A stretch of DNA of 64,000 bases from JBFAPK01 sp040676675 (GTDB lineage Bacteria > Actinomycetota > Actinomycetes > Mycobacteriales > Micromonosporaceae): assembly GCF_040676675.1 (NCBI RefSeq), contig NZ_JBFAPK010000047.1, forward strand, positions 3,377 through 67,376. Direction: 5' to 3'. The notes beneath the pieces were generated by a model. That model searched no databases. It was not told the DNA's origin and worked only from the letters and a program-made list of their open reading frames with translations. The position numbers were made by a program, and so were the translations under genes. Shown here one piece after another: positions 8,121-17,585 of the stretch (positions are counted from its first letter, which is position 1; each line of letters begins with the position of its first letter).

Positions 8121-9425
8121 ATGAGTGGCACGCCCCGCCGTCGCCGGTACGCGGCCGCCGCACTAGCGTCCGTCGCGGTCTTCGCCGCCACGGCCTGTGG
8201 CGACTCCGCGGATTCGGCCGACCCGAACGCGCCCGTCACGCTCGTCGTGGACGTCTTCGGCGACCAGGGCTTCGGTTACGAGGAGCTCTACAAGCAGTAC
8301 CAGCAGGACCACCCGAACATCAAGATCCAGGAGCGCGGCAAGGGCCTCGGCCTGGGCGACTACAACACCCGGCTGACCCAGCAGATCACCGCGGGTTCCG
8401 GCGCCGGCGACGTGGTGGCCCTGGAGGAGGGCACGATCGTCCAGTTCTACGCGCAGTTGGACAAGTTCGTGAACCTGGCCGACCACGGCGCCAACGACCT
8501 CAAGGGCAACTTCCTGCCGTGGAAGTGGGAGCAGGGCGCGCCGGGCGGCAAGGTGCTGGGCCTCGGTACCGACGTCGGCTCGATGGCGATCTGCTACCGC
8601 AGCGACCTGTTCAAGGCCGCCGGGCTGCCCACCGACCGCGACCAGGTCGGTTTGCTCTGGCCGACCTGGGACGCCTTCATCGAGCAGGGGAAGAGGTTCG
8701 CCGCCGCCGACAAGCAGCACAAGTTCGTCGACTCGGCGACCAACTTCTTCAACGTGGTGCTCAGCCAGGTGGCCGGCAACGGCTCCGGCTACACGTACTA
8801 CGACAAGAGCAACAAGCTGGTGCTGGAGAGCAACCCGGACATCAAGACGGCGTTCGACCTCACCACCAAGATGACGGCGGCGGGGCTGTCGAACAACCTC
8901 CAGTCCTTCTCGAACGAGTGGAACGCGGGCTTCAAGAACGGCACCTTCGCCACCATCGCCTGCCCGGCCTGGATGACCGGCAACATCAAGGGCCAGGCCG
9001 GTGACGCGGCGGCCGGCAAGTGGGACATCGCGAAGGCGCCGGGCAACGGCGGCAACTGGGGCGGCTCCTTCCTGGCGGTACCGAAGTCGAGCAAGCACCA
9101 GAAGGAGGCCATCGAGCTGGCCAAGTTCCTGACCAGCGCGCAGGGCCAGCTGGGGGCGTTCAAGGCGCTGGGCAACCTGCCCTCGAACCCGCAGGCGCTG
9201 ACCGACCCGGCGGTGACCGCGGCGACCAACCCGTACTTCAACAACGCCCCGATCGGGGTGCTCTTCGCGGCCGGCGCGACCAGCCTCAAGCCGGTCTACC
9301 TCGGGCCGAAGAACCAGGCCGTGCGTACCGCGGTGGAGAACGCGCTGCGCGCCAACGAGCAGGGTCAGCCCGCCGACGCGGCCTGGCAGGACGCGTTGAA
9401 GAACGGCGCGGCCGCCGGCAAGTGA
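8121..9425 (+). CDS. cebE: sugar ABC transporter substrate-binding lipoprotein (CebE-like)
   Basis: The 434-residue protein is a family 1 extracellular solute-binding lipoprotein. Its signal peptide ends in a lipobox with ATAC (Cys26 as the lipidated residue), followed by a Ser/Asp linker. The mature part has the cluster C/B sugar-binding layout: GAGDVVALEEG, the hinge WKWEQGAPGGKVLGLGTDVGSM region, and WGGSFLAVPKSSKHQKEA. It captures a sugar outside the membrane and delivers it to CebF/CebG. Two CebR-type operators upstream and the following beta-glucosidase point to cellobiose or cello-oligosaccharides. The start is the ATG at 8121. A 13-bp hairpin follows the gene. Ligand identity is inferred from context. 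Confidence 0.85.
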   Translation: MSGTPRRRRYAAAALASVAVFAATACGDSADSADPNAPVTLVVDVFGDQGFGYEELYKQYQQDHPNIKIQERGKGLGLGDYNTRLTQQITAGSGAGDVVALEEGTIVQFYAQLDKFVNLADHGANDLKGNFLPWKWEQGAPGGKVLGLGTDVGSMAICYRSDLFKAAGLPTDRDQVGLLWPTWDAFIEQGKRFAAADKQHKFVDSATNFFNVVLSQVAGNGSGYTYYDKSNKLVLESNPDIKTAFDLTTKMTAAGLSNNLQSFSNEWNAGFKNGTFATIACPAWMTGNIKGQAGDAAAGKWDIAKAPGNGGNWGGSFLAVPKSSKHQKEAIELAKFLTSAQGQLGAFKALGNLPSNPQALTDPAVTAATNPYFNNAPIGVLFAAGATSLKPVYLGPKNQAVRTAVENALRANEQGQPADAAWQDALKNGAAAGK

Positions 9426-9443
9426 GCCGGTCGCGCGGATGAC

Positions 9444-9480
9444 GGGTGGCGCCGGCGGCCTGACCGAGCCGGCGCCACCC
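9444..9480. promoter_or_regulatory. intercistronic hairpin between cebE and cebF
   Basis: A perfect 13-bp stem (gggtggcgccggc at 9444-9456, its complement at 9468-9480) with an 11-base loop lies in the cebE-cebF gap. It has no T-run. Such a structure can protect the binding-protein transcript or attenuate read-through, giving more binding protein than permease. Confidence 0.65.
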
Positions 9481-9562
9481 CGGCACGTCCGAACCCGGAC
9501 GCCCCGGCCGGCCGGGCCCGCCGCCCGCGGGCCCGCCGAAACTACCCCCGAAGGACTTTCCG

Positions 9563-10552
9563 ATGAGCCTGGACCTCGACACGGCCGCGCCGCACTCCCG
9601 GCACGCCCACCGGGCCGGCCGCGGCGCGGGGCGCGGGCGCGCGTCGCGCCGCCCGCTGACCCGCTTGGACCTGAAGTTCTCGCCGTACCTGTACGTGCTG
9701 CCGTTCTTCGTCCTCTTCGCGATCTTCGGCGCGTACCCGATCGTCTACACCGTCTGGATCGCGCTGACCGACCGCTCGCCGCTCAACGCGACCATCAACT
9801 TCGTCGGCCTGGACAACTTCGTCGAGCTGCTCACCGACGACCCGCAGTTCTGGAACGCGGTCGTCAACACGTTCGGCATGTTCGTCTTCTCCACCGTGCC
9901 GCAGCTGCTGCTGGCGCTGCTGCTGGCGAGCGCGCTCAACCGGCGGCTGCGGGCGCAGACCTTCTTCCGGATGGCGATCGCCATGCCGATCATCACCTCC
10001 ACCGCGGTGGTGGCCCTGATCTTCTCGATGATCTACGCCCGGGAGTTCGGCCTCGCCAACTGGCTGCTCGACCTCGTCGGCATCGACCCGATCGACTGGC
10101 GGGCCAGCCGCTTCGCCTCCTGGTTCGCCATCTCCAGCATGGTCAACTGGCGCTGGATCGGCTACAACGCCCTGATCTACCTCGCCGCCATGCAGTCGAT
10201 CAGCAAGGACGTGTACGAGGCCGCCGCGCTGGACGGGGCGAGCCGGCGCCGGCAGTTCTGGTCGATCACCATCCCGCAGCTGCGCCCGACGATCATCTTC
10301 ACCCTGATCATCTCGACCATCGGCGGGCTTCAGCTCTTCACCGAGCCGCTGCTGTTCACGAGCGGCTCGGGCGGGATCTCCGGCGGGTCCCAGGGCCAGT
10401 TCCAGACCATCACCATGTACCTGCTCGACGTGATGAACCAGCGCTTCCGGTGGGGGTACGCGGGCGCCGTCGCGCTCGTGCTCTTCGTACTGATCGCGCT
10501 TATGTCGATCGTCAACTACCTGCTGGCCCGGCGCATCAGCTCGGACAAGTGA
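9563..10552 (+). CDS. cebF: sugar ABC transporter permease (CebF-like)
   Basis: The 329-residue membrane protein is a MalF-type ABC permease with about six membrane spans, starting after an Arg/His-rich cytosolic N-terminus. The coupling loop for the ATPase is visible as EAAALDGASRRRQFWSITIP (about residues 216-235). It forms the channel with CebG for sugar delivered by CebE. The start is the ATG at 9563 after GAAGGA. No ATP-binding subunit is encoded in this operon; in Streptomyces such transporters share the ATPase MsiK, encoded elsewhere, and the same is inferred here. Confidence 0.9.
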   Translation: MSLDLDTAAPHSRHAHRAGRGAGRGRASRRPLTRLDLKFSPYLYVLPFFVLFAIFGAYPIVYTVWIALTDRSPLNATINFVGLDNFVELLTDDPQFWNAVVNTFGMFVFSTVPQLLLALLLASALNRRLRAQTFFRMAIAMPIITSTAVVALIFSMIYAREFGLANWLLDLVGIDPIDWRASRFASWFAISSMVNWRWIGYNALIYLAAMQSISKDVYEAAALDGASRRRQFWSITIPQLRPTIIFTLIISTIGGLQLFTEPLLFTSGSGGISGGSQGQFQTITMYLLDVMNQRFRWGYAGAVALVLFVLIALMSIVNYLLARRISSDK

Positions 10553-10604
10553 GCGGACACGTGAACCGGACAAGTGAGGCGGACCGCAAAGTGAGGGACC
10601 GGAG

Positions 10605-11503
10605 ATGACAACGACGACGCTGGGCCCGCGGCCCGTGGCGGGCGCCGGCAAGACGCGGGGCCGCCCGCACAGCGCGGACCGGCTGTGGCGGGCCACGCCG
10701 CTGACCTGGTTCGGGCTGGTATTCGGCGTGATCCTCTCGCTCTTCCCGTTCTACTGGATGATCGTGATCGCGTCCCGTACCAACGACGCCGCCAACTCCT
10801 GGCCGCCGCCGTTTTTGCCCGGGGGACGGCTGGGCGAGAACATCCAGCGGGTACTGGCCAACGGCGACGCGAACATCGTCAAGGGCCTGATGAACTCGTT
10901 CCTGGTCAGCGGGACGATCACCATCGCCACCGTCTTCTTCGGCTCGCTGGCCGGCTTCGCCTTCGCCAAGCTGCGGTTCCGCGGCAAGAACGCGCTGCTG
11001 CTGGTCATCCTCGCCTCGATGATGGTCCCGATCCAGCTGGGCGTGCTGCCGCTCTACATCCTCATGGCGAAGCTGAACTGGCTCAACACCATGCCGTCGG
11101 TCACCGTGCCGTTCCTCATCGGCGGCTTCGGGATCTTCATGATGCGCCAGTACGCCGAGCAGGCCGTACCGAACGAGCTGATCGAGGCGGCCCGGGTCGA
11201 CGGCTGCTCCACCTGGGGCGTGTACTGGCACGTCGTCGCGCCGGCGCTGCGCCCGGCCGCCGCCGTACTGGGCCTGCTCACCTTCATGGAGCAGTGGAAC
11301 CAGTTCTTCTGGCCGTTCGTGGTGCTGGCGGACCCGGCCAACCCGACCGTGCAGATCTCGCTGCGCAGCCTCAACTCCGCCTACTTCGCCGACAACTCGC
11401 AGATCTTCGCGGGGACCCTGATCGCCACCCTGCCGTTGTTCGTCGTCTTCGTCCTCTTCGGCCGCCAGATCATCGGCGGCATCATGGAAGGTGCCGTCAA
11501 GTC

Positions 11504-11507
<4 letters not shown>
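10605..11507 (+). CDS. cebG: sugar ABC transporter permease (CebG-like)
   Basis: The 300-residue protein is a MalG-type permease with six predicted spans and the EAA coupling loop EAARVDGCSTWGVYWHVVAP (about residues 198-217). It pairs with CebF in the uptake channel. The ATG at 10605 follows GGAG. The stop TGA overlaps the GTG start of the beta-glucosidase (GTGA), so import and intracellular hydrolysis are translationally coupled. The terminal segment FGRQIIGGIMEGAVKS is typical of the family. Confidence 0.9.
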
Positions 11508-12958
<1,451 letters not shown>

Positions 12959-12985
12959 GCGGGACCCAGCCACCATCAGGGGCTC

Positions 12986-13016
12986 CCGGTACCGGCCCGA
13001 CCCGGGCCGGTACCGG
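12986..13016 (+). terminator. hairpin after bglC
   Basis: A perfect 13-bp stem (ccggtaccggccc at 12986-12998 with its complement at 13004-13016) and a 5-base loop separate bglC from the repressor gene. There is no T-run, as is usual for high-GC actinomycete terminators. Confidence 0.65.
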
Positions 13017-13043
13017 TTCCGCCCGACGTCGGAGGAGCAGACG

Positions 13044-14090
13044 ATGACAACCCAGCGCACCCGGTCGCTCGGGCGGCCCACCCTGGACGCGGTCGCGGCC
13101 CGGGCGGGTGTCGGGCGGGGCACGGTCTCCCGCGTCGTCAACGGTTCGCCGCAGGTGAGCCCGGAGGCGCGGGCCGCCGTACAGCAGGCCATCGCCGAGC
13201 TGGGTTACGTGCCGAACCGCGCGGCCCGGGCGCTGGTCACCCAGCGGACCGACTCGATCGCCCTGGTGGTCTCCGAGTCGGAGGAACGGGTCTTCGGCGA
13301 ACCGTTCTTCGCCGGCATCGTCCGGGGGATCAGCTCCGGGCTGCTGGACACCCAGATGCAGCTCTGGCTGGCGATGGCCCAGTCCCCGGCCGAGCGGGAG
13401 CGGGTCGAGCACCACCTGACCAACCAGCACGTCGACGGGGTGCTGCTGCTCTCCCTGCACGACGCCGACCCGCTGCCCACCCTGCTGGAAGAGCGCAACC
13501 TGCCCACCGTGCTCGGCGGCCGGCCGGCCCGGATGCTCCAGCCCGACGCCCAGCCGGCCTACTTCGTCGACGTCAACAACGCCGGCGGCGCCCGCCAGGC
13601 CGTGGAGTACCTGCTCGCCAAGGGGCGCAGCTGCGTCGCCACCATCGCCGGCTCGCAGGACATGGGCGCCGGGCTCTCCCGGCTGGTCGGCTACCGGGAG
13701 GCGGTGCGGGCCAGCGGCGGCCAGGTGCGCGAGGAGCTGATCGCGTACGGGGACTTCAGCGAGGGGAGCGGGGCCGCCGCGATGCGCCGGCTGCTGGAGC
13801 TCTGCCCCGAGTTGGACGCCGTCTTCGTCGCCAGCGACCTGATGGCCTGCGGCGCCCTGCGCGCGCTGCGCGAGGCGGGCCGGCGGGTGCCGGACGACGT
13901 CGCCGTGGTCGGCTTCGAGGACGCCCCGATCGCCCGGCAGGCCGACCCGCCGCTGACGACCGTGTTCCAGCCGGTGGAGGAGATGGGCCGGCAGATGGCC
14001 CGGCTGCTGGTGTCGCGGATCCGCGGCGAGGACCTCCAGTCGCCGTACGTGCTGCTCGACACGCACATGGTCACCCGCGCCAGCGCCTGA
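13044..14090 (+). CDS. cebR: LacI-family repressor (CebR-like)
   Basis: The 348-residue protein has an N-terminal LacI helix-turn-helix (PTLDAVAARAGVGRGTVSRV, about residues 13-32), a hinge helix (VPNRAARALV) and a periplasmic-binding-like effector domain with the family blocks VFVASDLMACGALRALREAG and VAVVGFEDAPIARQADPPLTTV. It follows the ceb operon in the same orientation after a hairpin. The two TGGGA(A/G)CGCTCCC boxes upstream of cebE and the one before the GH9 cellulase match known CebR sites, so cellobiose-type induction is inferred. The start is the ATG at 13044 behind GGAGGAG. I see no operator of this type immediately upstream of the gene itself. Confidence 0.9.
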   Translation: MTTQRTRSLGRPTLDAVAARAGVGRGTVSRVVNGSPQVSPEARAAVQQAIAELGYVPNRAARALVTQRTDSIALVVSESEERVFGEPFFAGIVRGISSGLLDTQMQLWLAMAQSPAERERVEHHLTNQHVDGVLLLSLHDADPLPTLLEERNLPTVLGGRPARMLQPDAQPAYFVDVNNAGGARQAVEYLLAKGRSCVATIAGSQDMGAGLSRLVGYREAVRASGGQVREELIAYGDFSEGSGAAAMRRLLELCPELDAVFVASDLMACGALRALREAGRRVPDDVAVVGFEDAPIARQADPPLTTVFQPVEEMGRQMARLLVSRIRGEDLQSPYVLLDTHMVTRASA

Positions 14091-14108
14091 CCCTCCGCGC
14101 CCCCTCCG

Positions 14109-14172
14109 CGTCGATCTAGGGCAAATCCGCGTGATTAGAGATCAAATAGCAGGGATTTGCCCTAGATCGACG
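14109..14172. repeat. family A palindromic element, copy A1
   Basis: Perfect 20-bp arms (cgtcgatctagggcaaatcc at 14109-14128 and its complement at 14153-14172) enclose a 24-base loop. The reverse complement of the loop matches that of copy A2, so the element has a direction. It lies between convergent genes. The CTA at 14162-14164 in the right arm is the TAG stop of the acyl-CoA dehydrogenase, whose last residues Thr-Ser-Ile are encoded by the arm. Confidence 0.9.
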
Positions 14173-15388
14173 TGGGCTGGGTCCAGCGGCGGAGTTCGCG
14201 GCGGGCCAGCGAGGCGCGGTGCACCTCGTCCGGCCCGTCGGCCAGGCGCAGCGTACGGGCCTGGGTCCAGAGCGCGGCCAGGGGCGTGTCCTGGCTGACG
14301 CCCGCCGCGCCGTACGCCTGGATCGCCTTGTCGATCACCCACTCGGCCATCGCCGGCGTCACGATCTTGATGGCCTGGATCTCGGTGTGCGCGCCCCTGT
14401 TGCCCACGGTGTCCATCAGCCAGGCGGTCTTGAGCACCAGCAGTCGGGCCTGCTCGATGCGGACCCGCGACTCGGCGATCCAGTCCCGCACCACGCCCTG
14501 CTCGGCCAGCGGCCGGCCGAACGCGACCCGCTCGGCGGCCCGCCGGCAGAGCAGTTCGAGGGCCCGCTCGGCCATGCCGACCAGGCGCATGCAGTGGTGG
14601 ATCCGGCCCGGCCCGAGCCGCGCCTGGGCGATGGCGAAGCCGGCCCCCTCCGCGCCGAGCAGGTTGGCCGCCGGCACCCGTACGCCCTCGAAGGTGATCT
14701 CGGCGTGGCCGCCGTGCGCGCCGTCGGTGAAGCCGAAGACCGTCATGCCCCGGCGTACCGTCACCCCCGGGGTGTCCCGCGGCACCAGGATCATGCTCTG
14801 CTGCCGGTGCCGGTCGGCGTCCGGATCGGTCTTGCCCATCACCACGAAGATCTCGCAGCTCGGGTCCATCGCCCCCGACGACCACCACTTGCGCCCGTCG
14901 ATCACGTAGTGGTCGCCGTCGCGCCGGATCCGGGTGGCGATGTTCGCCGCGTCGGAGGAGGCGACCTCCGGCTCGGTCATGCAGAACGCCGAGCGGATCC
15001 GCCCGTCCAGCAGCGGGCGCAGCCAGCGTTCCCGCTGCTCCGGCGTGCCGAACTCGGCCAGCAGCTCCATGTTGCCGGTGTCGGGCGCCGCGCAGTTCAA
15101 CGCCTCCGGGGCGAGGTGCGGGCTGCGGCCGGTCAGCTCGGCCAGCGGCGCGTACTGGAGGTTGGTCAGGCCGGCGCCGTACTCGGGGTGCGGCAGGAAG
15201 AGGTTCCACAGGCCCCGCTCGCGGGCCTGGGCCTTCAGCTCCGCCAGCACCGGCGGCCGGGACCACGGGTCCCCGGCCTCGGCGACCTGCGCGGCGTGCA
15301 CCGGCTCGGCCGGGTAGACCCGGTCGACCAGGAACTCGTGCAGCGTCTCGCGCAGCTCCTCGGTGCGGGCGTCGAAGCCGAACTCCAT
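14162..15388 (-). CDS. acyl-CoA dehydrogenase (ACAD10/11-like)
   Basis: The 408-residue FAD enzyme has the acyl-CoA dehydrogenase layout: an N-terminal helical domain, a beta domain with FCMTEPEVASSDAANI (about residues 133-148) and WWSSGAMDPSCEIFVVMGKT, and a C-terminal helical domain with QAYGAAGVSQDTPLA near residue 360. The ATG at 15388 overlaps the stop of the upstream kinase gene (TGATG); a GTG one codon earlier is possible. Linked acyl-CoA dehydrogenase and APH-type kinase genes correspond to the two halves of animal ACAD10/ACAD11, which process 4-hydroxyacyl-CoAs by phosphorylation and elimination. A similar role here is inferred. The final codons and stop come from repeat A1. Confidence 0.88.
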   Translation of the reverse strand: MEFGFDARTEELRETLHEFLVDRVYPAEPVHAAQVAEAGDPWSRPPVLAELKAQARERGLWNLFLPHPEYGAGLTNLQYAPLAELTGRSPHLAPEALNCAAPDTGNMELLAEFGTPEQRERWLRPLLDGRIRSAFCMTEPEVASSDAANIATRIRRDGDHYVIDGRKWWSSGAMDPSCEIFVVMGKTDPDADRHRQQSMILVPRDTPGVTVRRGMTVFGFTDGAHGGHAEITFEGVRVPAANLLGAEGAGFAIAQARLGPGRIHHCMRLVGMAERALELLCRRAAERVAFGRPLAEQGVVRDWIAESRVRIEQARLLVLKTAWLMDTVGNRGAHTEIQAIKIVTPAMAEWVIDKAIQAYGAAGVSQDTPLAALWTQARTLRLADGPDEVHRASLARRELRRWTQPTSI

Positions 15389-16500
15389 CACTTCTCCCTG
15401 ACGGCGTCGAGCCCGTACGCGACCAGCGGGGCGACCAGCCCGCCGATGCGGTCGAAGCCCTCGCCCACGGTCTGGCCCAGGCCGTACCGGTAGTGGATGC
15501 CCTCGCAGATCACGGCGAGCTTGAAACAGCCGAGCGCGACGTGCCAGTGCAGCGGGCCGACGTCGACATCGGCGCGCCCGGCGTACCGGGCGATCAGCTC
15601 GGCGCCGTCCGGGAAACCGGCGGCCGGGCCGAGCCCGTCGGCGACCGGGTTCGCGACCGGTGCGTCGCCGTCCCCGCGGCCCAGCACCTCCCAGTACGTC
15701 AGCAGCAGCCCGAGGTCGGCCAGCGGATCGCCCAGCGTCGCCATCTCCCAGTCGAGCACCGCCCGTACCGACACCGGCTCGACCTCGGCCAGCAGGTTGT
15801 CCAGGCGGTAGTCGCCGTGCACGATCCGGCCGGCGTTCGCCCCCTCCGGTACCGTCGCCGCCAGCCGTTCGCGCAGCTCGTCGATGCCGGGCAGCGGCCG
15901 GCTGCGGGAGCGGTCCAGCTGGGCCCCCCAGCGCCGGACCTGCCGGGCCAGGAAACCCTCGGGCCGGCCGAAGTCGGCGAGCCCCACCTCGGCCGGGTCG
16001 ACGCCGTGCAGCGTCGCGAGGGTGTCCATCATCGCCATGGCCAGGTCCCGGCGCTGCCCGGCGCCGAGCGCGTCGGTCTGCGCGCGGCTGCGGTAGATCA
16101 CCCCGTCGACGCGTTCCATCAGGTAGAACGGCGCCCCGAGCACCTCCTCGTCGGCGCAGAACAGCAGCGCGGCGGGGACCGGTACGCCGGTCGGGGCCAG
16201 CGCCGTGATGACCCGGTGTTCGCGCGCCATGTCGTGCGCGGTGGCGAGCACGTGCCCCAGCGGCGGCCGGCGGAGCACGAACTCGCGGGCGCCCGAGCGG
16301 ACCAGGTAGGTGAGGTTCGACCGGCCGCCGGCGATCAGCTCGGCCCGCGGCGCCGCGCCGTCGAGCAGCTCCGGCCGGTGGGTCGCGAGGTACGCGGCGA
16401 GCCGGTCGAGGTCGAGGCCGGACGGGTGTCGGCCGGGCCGTGACGGCGGCTGCGCCGGCTGCCGCGCCGGCCGGAGGGGTGCGGCCGGCGGGTCGGTCAT
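15388..16500 (-). CDS. APH-fold phosphotransferase, ACAD10/11 kinase-like
   Basis: The 370-residue protein has the aminoglycoside-phosphotransferase/choline-kinase fold: GGRSNLTYLV loop, FVLRRPP with the ATP-binding Lys position replaced by Arg-rich context, catalytic HGDYRLDNLL (about residues 262-271) and the metal-binding LDWEMATLGDPLADLG. This subtype belongs with acyl-CoA dehydrogenases of the ACAD10/11 group and phosphorylates hydroxyacyl-CoA rather than antibiotics. The start is the ATG at 16500; the long upstream open frame is antisense noise. It is the first gene of a two-gene operon with the dehydrogenase. A 9-bp inverted repeat lies 45 bases upstream. Confidence 0.85.
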   Translation of the reverse strand: MTDPPAAPLRPARQPAQPPSRPGRHPSGLDLDRLAAYLATHRPELLDGAAPRAELIAGGRSNLTYLVRSGAREFVLRRPPLGHVLATAHDMAREHRVITALAPTGVPVPAALLFCADEEVLGAPFYLMERVDGVIYRSRAQTDALGAGQRRDLAMAMMDTLATLHGVDPAEVGLADFGRPEGFLARQVRRWGAQLDRSRSRPLPGIDELRERLAATVPEGANAGRIVHGDYRLDNLLAEVEPVSVRAVLDWEMATLGDPLADLGLLLTYWEVLGRGDGDAPVANPVADGLGPAAGFPDGAELIARYAGRADVDVGPLHWHVALGCFKLAVICEGIHYRYGLGQTVGEGFDRIGGLVAPLVAYGLDAVREK

Positions 16501-16544
16501 CCGAACAGTTGATGGCAGTTCAGCCGGGTTGTCAAGGGACGGAT

Positions 16545-16573
16545 TGTTGCCACCGAGACACGGTGTGGCAACA
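16545..16573. promoter_or_regulatory. candidate operator, 9-bp inverted repeat
   Basis: TGTTGCCAC (16545-16553) and GTGGCAACA (16565-16573) form a perfect inverted repeat with an 11-base spacer in the divergent region between the kinase/dehydrogenase operon and the ACT-domain gene. No adjacent regulator gene is obvious. Confidence 0.45.
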
Positions 16574-16716
16574 GGGGCGAAATGGTCAACATGCAGGCTG
16601 GTGCCATCGATCCGGGGTACGCGGATGGACGACGGGTGACCGGTGGGTGTCCGGCGCGTGCGACGCGTGGGTCCGGTGCGTGCGCCGCGGGGACCTCGCC
16701 AGACGAAGGGACTGCC

Positions 16717-17427
16717 ATGCTGCTGAGGGTTCGGGTGACCCTGCCGGACCGGCCCGGAGCGCTCGGCCAGGTGGCCCGCACGCTCGGCGTCGCCGGTGCC
16801 GACATCGTCCAGGTGGTGGTCCTGGAGCGGCTCGGCGGTCGGGCGGTGGACGACTTCACCGTGGTCTGGCCCGGCGTGGCCCGCGTCGACCGGCTCCTCG
16901 CCGGCCTCGCCGCGATCCCCGGGGTGCAGGTCGACGGCGTCTGGCGGGCGATCGGCACCCCGACCACCGGCGGTCAGGACGCGGAGTTGCTGGCCCAGGT
17001 CGCGGCGAACCCGACCGACGGCCTGGCGACCCTGGTCGACGCCGTACCCGGCCTGCTCGCGGCCGACTGGGCGGCGGCCGCGGTGGTTCCGGCGGACTGG
17101 GCGGCCCGCAGCGAGCCGTCCGGCGCCGGGGGCGAGCCCGCGGTCGCGTACGCGAGTTGGCGCGCCCCGACGCCGCTGCGACTGCCCGAGGTGACGCCGC
17201 TGCGGGCCCGCGCGCTGGACGGGCCGACCGGCGTGCACTTCGCCGCGGCCCCGTTCGGCCGGGCCGGGCTGGTGCTGCTGGTGGCGCGCGAGTCCCCGGA
17301 GCTGTCGGCGGCGGCCTTCCACGTCACCGAGGTCGACCGGGTCGCGCAGCTGGTCCGCGCCGCCGCGGTGATCCTCGGTGACCGGCTCGACCTGGTCAGC
17401 GCGCCCCCGGTCGCATCGCGCCCCTGA
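16717..17427 (+). CDS. ACT-domain protein
   Basis: The 236-residue protein starts with an ACT domain (LRVRVTLPDRPGALGQVART, residues 2-21, then ADIVQVVVLE), the small-molecule sensing fold typical of amino-acid-responsive proteins. The remaining 160 residues are Ala-rich and have no motif I recognise. The start is the ATG at 16717 with GAAGGG upstream; an earlier in-frame start lacks a ribosome-binding site. The next gene downstream also opens with an ACT domain of similar layout, so the two may be paralogous halves of one sensing module. Function unknown. Confidence 0.75.
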   Translation: MLLRVRVTLPDRPGALGQVARTLGVAGADIVQVVVLERLGGRAVDDFTVVWPGVARVDRLLAGLAAIPGVQVDGVWRAIGTPTTGGQDAELLAQVAANPTDGLATLVDAVPGLLAADWAAAAVVPADWAARSEPSGAGGEPAVAYASWRAPTPLRLPEVTPLRARALDGPTGVHFAAAPFGRAGLVLLVARESPELSAAAFHVTEVDRVAQLVRAAAVILGDRLDLVSAPPVASRP

Positions 17428-17585
17428 CCACCCGGGCCGCCCTCCCGGGCCCGCCGAGTCGCGACAGCCCCGGTCGCCGGGCCGCCCCGCGGCCGGCCCC
17501 GCTCGGCGCGGCGGCGCGACTGGTCACCGGCGGGCAACCCGGGGGAAACAGCCGGTGGGCACGCTGGGTGGGGAAGGAGGACGAC

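Noticed and set aside
12959..13043. A CebR-type box for autoregulation of the repressor gene
   Set aside because: The palindrome here is a GC-rich hairpin unrelated to TGGGAGCGCTCCCA.
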